Part shown: positions 59,301 to 64,000 of the stretch, one piece after another
How the letters are laid out: each line of letters begins with the position of its first letter
How positions within the stretch are numbered: position 1 is the stretch's first letter
Source of the DNA: Tubulanus polymorphus
Lineage: Eukaryota; Nemertea; Palaeonemertea; Tubulaniformes; Tubulanidae
Assembly (NCBI RefSeq): GCF_964204645.1
Contig: NC_134025.1
Span: 9,305,001-9,369,000 of the forward strand
Direction of reading: 5' to 3'
Length of the DNA: 64,000 nt
The notes under the pieces: model-generated
The model's input: the letters and a program-made list of their open reading frames with translations, nothing else
Told to the model about the DNA's origin: nothing
Database searches by the model: none
Translations under genes and position numbers: made by a program

Positions 59301-61006
59301 AATACTCATCAACTTAGAGGACTTTTACATCAACATCTACCCGAGAAAAAAAAACACAATAAACTATCGGACTATTTACACGTGGAAAACGACCAAAAAA
59401 ATATAAAAATGGACTAAATGATCTTCAACCTTGTAATATAGCTATTTCCAGAATCTCAATGTATTAAATTAGGCAACCAGAAAAATTCATCCCAATCAGT
59501 CGCTTGCCGGTTCAGTCTGAATGGAAGATTGTTTGGATGAACCGGAACTGAATTTCCAATTATGTACTTCGATTTGAAAATATTCTGTTAACTCGACCGC
59601 CGATCACACATCTATATCTGTACTTCGATTTCCGATTTCAAAATCAAACCCCCTGTATCGCTCCCGGCAGGTGTGGTGGGTCTGTAAGGGACACTCAATC
59701 GAAAAATCAAACAAAATTTACCAGCCAAATAAATGAATAATGGGGACAATCCCTATTTTAAAATCAAAAAATACTCACCGTTAATAATAAGCACCATTTT
59801 CAAACAATAATGAGCTTATTACAATAAAAAAACGACCATAATGAGTGATAGGAATATTGGGAAAATATGAAGAAAAAGAAATGATTTTAAAAAGGAAAAA
59901 GTCTACGTATAGTAGTTTTGAAAATATTCAGCGATTTACTTAAAACTAAGGCAAAATGGCTGAAATTATTTTAGATGTGTTCGAAAATGTGGAATGCGTG
60001 GGTCGATGTGGGTCGATTGAGATTGCAGTTTTCATAACTAACAATACCGAGAGGTGCTGCCGAGAGGTGCGGATTTCTCATACACTAATATCAACCACCC
60101 CTGGCAATCATTACTTTCGCTTTAGGGGTAGATTGCCAGGGACGGATTCTATTAGTGTATAAAAAATCCGCTAACGATGAGCATAGCGGCAGCACCTTAT
60201 CGCGTAAAAAGGATGATCGCCAGACTTTAAGCCGAGACTGCGGTCAGCGATGACGTGCAACTATTTTCTGTCAAGACTGCAGCGGTTGAAACTGCTTGCA
60301 ACTGGGAAGGTGATAGCATCGCAGAAAAAAGAACATATACGCGACACGGCCGTGACGACTCGTTGCAACTGGCGTCGCTTGCAATCGCAGCAGTCGATGT
60401 CGACTGACTCAACGCTGAAAATACTCGAGTTGCAAGGCTGATCCTACGCCCGTATTTGAGATGCGGATCTAGAAAAAAAATAGGAGGCTGGGGTCCAATT
60501 GAAAAGAAAGAGCATCCGTTGGATAATCCCACATAATACCACAAGCGGGTCCCATTTTAGATGTTTTTGACGAAATTCATCGACTTAATGATGCAATTTC
60601 TGAGAGAATGTGTATCAAATTCATCCTTCGGGATGAAAATAAACAAATCTACTGCGAAGTATCCACAATTAGGTACATTTTGCAAGGTGTCTAATACTAA
60701 CATGCTTGAGTAATTCAGAACTTTCAGATTTAATGAATAGACTTCTTATGTTGATATCATTAACAAGGCATACCTTTTGAGCTGTGTCATGTTTTTTACA
60801 TCATCGTCATCCCAATCAGTATCGAATCTTTCCGCGTGAATAAACAAATTAGAAAATGTTATCAACTCGTTTTCCATGTAAACCAGGCGTCTATTTAACA
60901 TTTCAGACGGCGCAATTTCTACCGACTGGCTCATCTGACTAACACACATTAGTATTAATCCGACCGCGACTGGCAACAAAACGAATTGTCGAAAGTCTTT
61001 CGCCAT
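56322..61006 (-). CDS. Prolyl 4-hydroxylase alpha subunit-like protein, probable pseudoenzyme
   Basis: Eleven exons: 61006-60774, 58981-58824, 58593-58271, 58178-58127, 58033-57888, 57796-57623, 57532-57483, 57396-57297, 57141-57046, 56802-56734, then 56635-56539 with 56401-56322 (twelve in all). Phases close, giving 525 residues (human P4HA1 534). P4HA subunits hydroxylate proline in collagen-type chains in the ER using Fe(II) and 2-oxoglutarate. A signal peptide (FVLLPVAVGLILMCVSQ) is followed by the N-terminal dimerisation region (HPIGAYILTKRLVKEW), a TPR-like substrate domain (ALDMEDYLLALEWYEYIA) and the dioxygenase fold (FLNDVLAGGNIVFPWLKLSV; GECPVIIGPKW). The usual H-x-D pair reads F425-x-D427, and the distal histidine aligns with Trp488. 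The 2-oxoglutarate lysine is kept (Lys498). The protein should therefore be unable to bind iron normally. No frameshifts or stops are seen, so it is an intact gene. Confidence 0.85.
59558..59735. repeat. Dispersed repeat, copy 2
   Basis: Related to 27764-27955 with the same order of blocks (tatatctgtacttcgattt, gatttcaaaatca, gtaagggaca, aatcaaacaaaat). Lies in the first intron of the P4HA-like gene. Confidence 0.75.
60053..60196. mobile_element. 144-bp foldback element in the P4HA-like intron 1
   Basis: ggtgctgccg at the left end and cggcagcacc at the right end are exact inverted copies. Inner paired blocks include gcggattt/aaatccgc, tacactaat/attagtgta and cctggcaatc/gattgccagg, leaving a ~15-nt loop around 60110-60123. 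The reading frame at 59956-60162 crosses this element and is not considered a gene. Confidence 0.8.
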
Positions 61007-62193
61007 TTTTGATGAAACAAAAAAAGGTTCGACCCCGCAGCGATTTTACGTGTACGGGAGTGCTACGTGTCCATAGGCTGTACGGGAATATGAAACTACT
61101 GGCTGATTGATTTTAGTCGTGGCTTTAGTCGTGATTTGGTGACAGATGCTGTTGAACAGAAATCGTCGTCACCACATGTGCCATTGAGATATTGACGAAG
61201 TACCATATTTCGATGTCATGCGTGTATTAATCTGCTCTTTGTTTCCAGATCTGATAACCGAGTGCTCATTATCGTTCAGGTCCCAATATCAACCTTTAGG
61301 GACGTCAAATGGGCGTTCAATGGATGTTAGAATTTAAGATTAAATGCAAATGCGCCCAAACTAAAAATCCAGTAAATTTTGTATTCAGTCTGGTTTTTGT
61401 TATAGAAACTATAAATCCAGTGTATAATTTTGTATTTCAGTCTTGTTTTTTTGTTGTAGAAACTACAAATCCAGTATATATATATTTTGTATTTTAGTCG
61501 GGTTTTTATAGACAAATATACAAAAGAAAAAAGTCATGAATCTCCGTCTATGAAATTCCAAAGCAAATCTTGAACAAACAGCTCTTCTTATCTGCTTGTT
61601 TCGCCTGAAAAAAGTCTATTTGCCCGAACAATATTTGCTCAAGTCGAGTCTGAATTCGTTGTCTTGAAAATGATTAAAAGAACACATCTGAAATGAAAAC
61701 CCTGGGAAATCGGATTATTGGTAGACAATTACACCTGCGATTTTCCACTGTCGCGTGTCGTTGTATAGGTTGTTATATTAGGAGACATTAAGCGGAGTAC
61801 TGTCGCAGTATTGCAGTGCTAGTGCTGTTTGAAGAACCGGTATCCATAAACAAACCCTCTGTTTCTAACGAGATGGCTGCCGCCCAAACTAGAAATTGAT
61901 TGAAGCCTGACACGATTCGATTCTGATAATACTACTTCGATTATCTGAGGTTAGTGATTTAACGAATTTTCGATCAGTTATTAGTTCGGTTTATAAATGA
62001 ATTACCGGTATATCGGCAGTCAATCAATTGATAATTGTACATACATAACGTTAATATTGCTGACAAACACCCCTTGATATATCGTGGGAAAACCCTTTGA
62101 ATAATTCTGCTATATTGCTTTGTAATGGTTTTAGATGAATGTTAATTGCATGTCTGAAGACTTGATTACTGGAACTCGATATAGTGAGGACAA
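61007..62193. other. Interval between the divergent P4HA-like and orphan genes
   Basis: No coding exon is seen. It holds the promoters of both neighbours. At 61366-61507 an imperfect tandem repeat of about 58 bp (units containing aaatccagt, ttttgtatt, agtc and ggttttt) occurs about two and a half times. Confidence 0.55.
61366..61507. repeat. Imperfect ~58-bp tandem repeat
   Basis: Three successive segments share aaatccagt...ttttgtatt(t)cagtc(t)ggttttt...tagaaacta. Copies diverge by small indels. No coding capacity. Confidence 0.75.
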
Positions 62194-62997
62194 ATGACTG
62201 ATCATATCTTGTACAAAATTGATTCTATTCCAGACATCGATGGGAAAATGTCTGTGTACGACAGAAGTCGAGCCATGGAGGAGAGACAAAAACGGAATGC
62301 TTTACAAGTTAGAATGAAAAATGTGCAAGAAAAACGTTGTTTAGACGAAAAAGTCCAAAAAATGAATTCGGATCTCGAAAAGCAGGTTTTTTTAATTAAC
62401 AAGAGTATGTTCAATATCAGGTACGATATGAAAGATATGTCGGAAATACCTAGCAGCATTTTTGATGATATACCGCGTGATAAAGGTGCAGTTTTGAATA
62501 ATTCGTCGAAGAAAACGAAGAAAAATAGAAGGAAATCGGATTTTCCGAAAGATGATGACGTTTTAACGCAAGTACAGATTGTTGCGGAAGATGAAGTGGA
62601 ATGTAAAATGAAAAATGGCTTTTCACAAGAATCTACGAAAATATTGGACGGTGTTTCGGAGGTTGTCGAGGAGGGCGTGTGCAAATATAAAGCTTTCGAC
62701 CCAAACCATACGTGTTCGTACTTTCCGTGTAAAAAACCTGAAACATATTCGCATATATCTGACATCCTAGCGAATTCACGAACGCCAGATGACGACATAT
62801 TGCTAGGACAACCGGCGTATATGAGCAACAATAAGCTAAACGACACGCGAATAAAAGAGAAAGCGTTGAGGAGTATGATTAAAGAAATGAGACTGAAAAA
62901 CCAGGCTAATAAACCTGTAGATAGATGTACTAATTACGGGACTCCGATATCGTTTAGGAAAATGACGACTGTAGCGAGACCATCAGTTAGCGAGTGA
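62194..62997 (+). CDS. Single-exon orphan protein with a coiled-coil start
   Basis: An uninterrupted frame of 267 residues. I do not recognise it. Residues ~25-70 are a highly charged helix (AMEERQKRNALQVRMKNVQE) likely to form a coiled coil. Residues ~105-120 are basic (KKTKKNRRKS). A short cysteine-containing patch (CKYKAFDPNHTCSYFPCKKP, ~163-182) has three cysteines and a histidine. The C-terminus has another charged helix (KALRSMIKEMRLKNQ). There is no signal peptide or transmembrane segment. An in-frame Met19 (MSVYDRSR) is an alternative start. AATAAA lies at 63258-63263. The length without stops in AT-rich DNA and the codon choice argue for a real gene, but an upstream non-coding exon or intron cannot be excluded. 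Confidence 0.75.
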   Translation: MTDHILYKIDSIPDIDGKMSVYDRSRAMEERQKRNALQVRMKNVQEKRCLDEKVQKMNSDLEKQVFLINKSMFNIRYDMKDMSEIPSSIFDDIPRDKGAVLNNSSKKTKKNRRKSDFPKDDDVLTQVQIVAEDEVECKMKNGFSQESTKILDGVSEVVEEGVCKYKAFDPNHTCSYFPCKKPETYSHISDILANSRTPDDDILLGQPAYMSNNKLNDTRIKEKALRSMIKEMRLKNQANKPVDRCTNYGTPISFRKMTTVARPSVSE

Positions 62998-64000
62998 ATT
63001 CAATCCAGTTACCAGGATATAGTCCTTTCCCCGATATTTGACAACTTATTTGGAATCGCGTGGTAAATATTCCTTAATTTACTGTGCTGATGATTTTGAT
63101 AAGAAGGAAAATAAGAAGTGTCATTTATGAATGAAGTCAGTTCCTTACATCAGCGAGGTATAGTTTTCCCGAATTAAATGACGATTTAGTGCCATTTGAT
63201 ATTGCATAGTTAGTTACTGTTCAAATCGATCTGTTGATGTTGTTCATAATGAAGGGAATAAACAACCGAAATTGTTAATGAGTAAAAACCCAGTTAATGT
63301 CAGTCTACCCAAACTGAAATTGTACCTCACATGCGTATCAAAGACAAAGCTCTTTTCACTTTGCTCATTCGCTGTTGCTAATGGTACTAAAGATAAAATA
63401 AAACAAACAAATATTACTTATGAAATATGATTTATGAAATTTTATTATTTATAATCAGCACAAAAAATCATTTGAATCATGGACAAATACAAATAAAATC
63501 CTTAAATTATAAAGGGGTACGTATTCGGTTACACTTGTATCATATAAATCCGATTGCATTATAATTAAAATTAAAAAAAAAACTACTTACGTTGAAAAAT
63601 AGCATATGGCTTAAAAAGACTTTCATACAATCTTAAGTAAATTTAGAATAGTTAAGATATTTACATTGATTTTCATTGCATAACGAATACATATTTCAAT
63701 TAGAACATGTTGTTTTTAATAGGATTCAGTTTAAATAAATGCATTTCCAGTTGTCTATATGTGGCAGTACATATTGAAACATTTAGCACCGATTTATAAT
63801 AAAACAATAGCCCATGCGTACATTAATTTCTAATATCTATTTACATATTTTATCTAAAAAAGAAAATCTTATGATCTTTTGAAAATGTGATCGAAGTAGT
63901 GCAATACATTCTAATTACATGATGAGACTGAAGCGACTATGGAGAGTATGTTGATGATAGTTTATGATAGTTGGCCAGCAGCGTGACACGAAGCACAGCA
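62998..64000. other. 3' UTR of the orphan gene and gene-free AT-rich tail
   Basis: Apart from the AATAAA at 63258-63263 and AT-rich non-coding sequence I see nothing recognisable here. A further aataaaa occurs near 63397-63403. Confidence 0.6.

Noticed and set aside
59956-60162. 68-residue plus-strand frame in the P4HA-like intron
   Set aside because: Most of it is the left half of the foldback element at 60053-60196, with no conserved protein features.

Overview
The window is nuclear DNA from an animal. Genes have many small exons with short GT-AG introns, UTRs are long and AT-rich, and microsatellites and small foldback elements are scattered through the introns. Intron sizes are smaller than in vertebrates. 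The set of orthologues, including a ciliary dynein-docking protein, ZRANB3 and a CIPC-like clock protein, suggests a marine invertebrate, possibly a spiralian such as a mollusc, annelid or brachiopod. I cannot place it further by eye.

Layout, left to right: (1) 1-3.9 kb has no recognisable gene but holds a 214-bp palindrome built on an AT microsatellite. (2) 3.9-7.1 kb (+) is a CIPC-like gene with two possible first coding exons. (3) 8.0-12.4 kb (-) is MTIF2 in 15 exons, divergent from (4) PRORSD1 (+, 12.8-13.4 kb). (5) 13.8-22.6 kb (-) is ZRANB3 in 20 exons. (6) 25.3-29.3 kb (-) is a UBE2E-class ubiquitin-conjugating enzyme in 4 exons. (7) 34.7-40.3 kb (+) is the Polycomb methyltransferase EZH in 16 exons. 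(8) 41.4-42.1 kb (-) is a small unrecognised 124-residue gene, divergent from (9) ODAD4/TTC25 (+, 42.4-54.9 kb), which shows two first exons, a run of phase-0 microexons, a possible early terminal exon and a long repetitive tail. (10) 56.3-61.0 kb (-) is a prolyl 4-hydroxylase alpha-like gene that appears to lack both iron-binding histidines. (11) 62.2-63.0 kb (+) is an unrecognised single-exon gene.

Multi-exon models were assembled by hand: I translated each exon, checked that the splice phases close across every junction, and compared the protein with what I know of the family. The genes are not an operon or a pathway. They are neighbours with unrelated jobs: clock, mitochondrial translation, tRNA proofreading, fork remodelling, ubiquitination, chromatin silencing, cilia and collagen-type hydroxylation. 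The layout features two close head-to-head pairs (MTIF2/PRORSD1 and the small gene/ODAD4) that probably share promoters, and several tail-to-tail pairs with closely spaced 3' ends.

The most interesting items are the likely pseudoenzyme form of the P4HA-like gene, the isoform architecture of ODAD4, and the altered PCNA- and ubiquitin-binding modules of ZRANB3.
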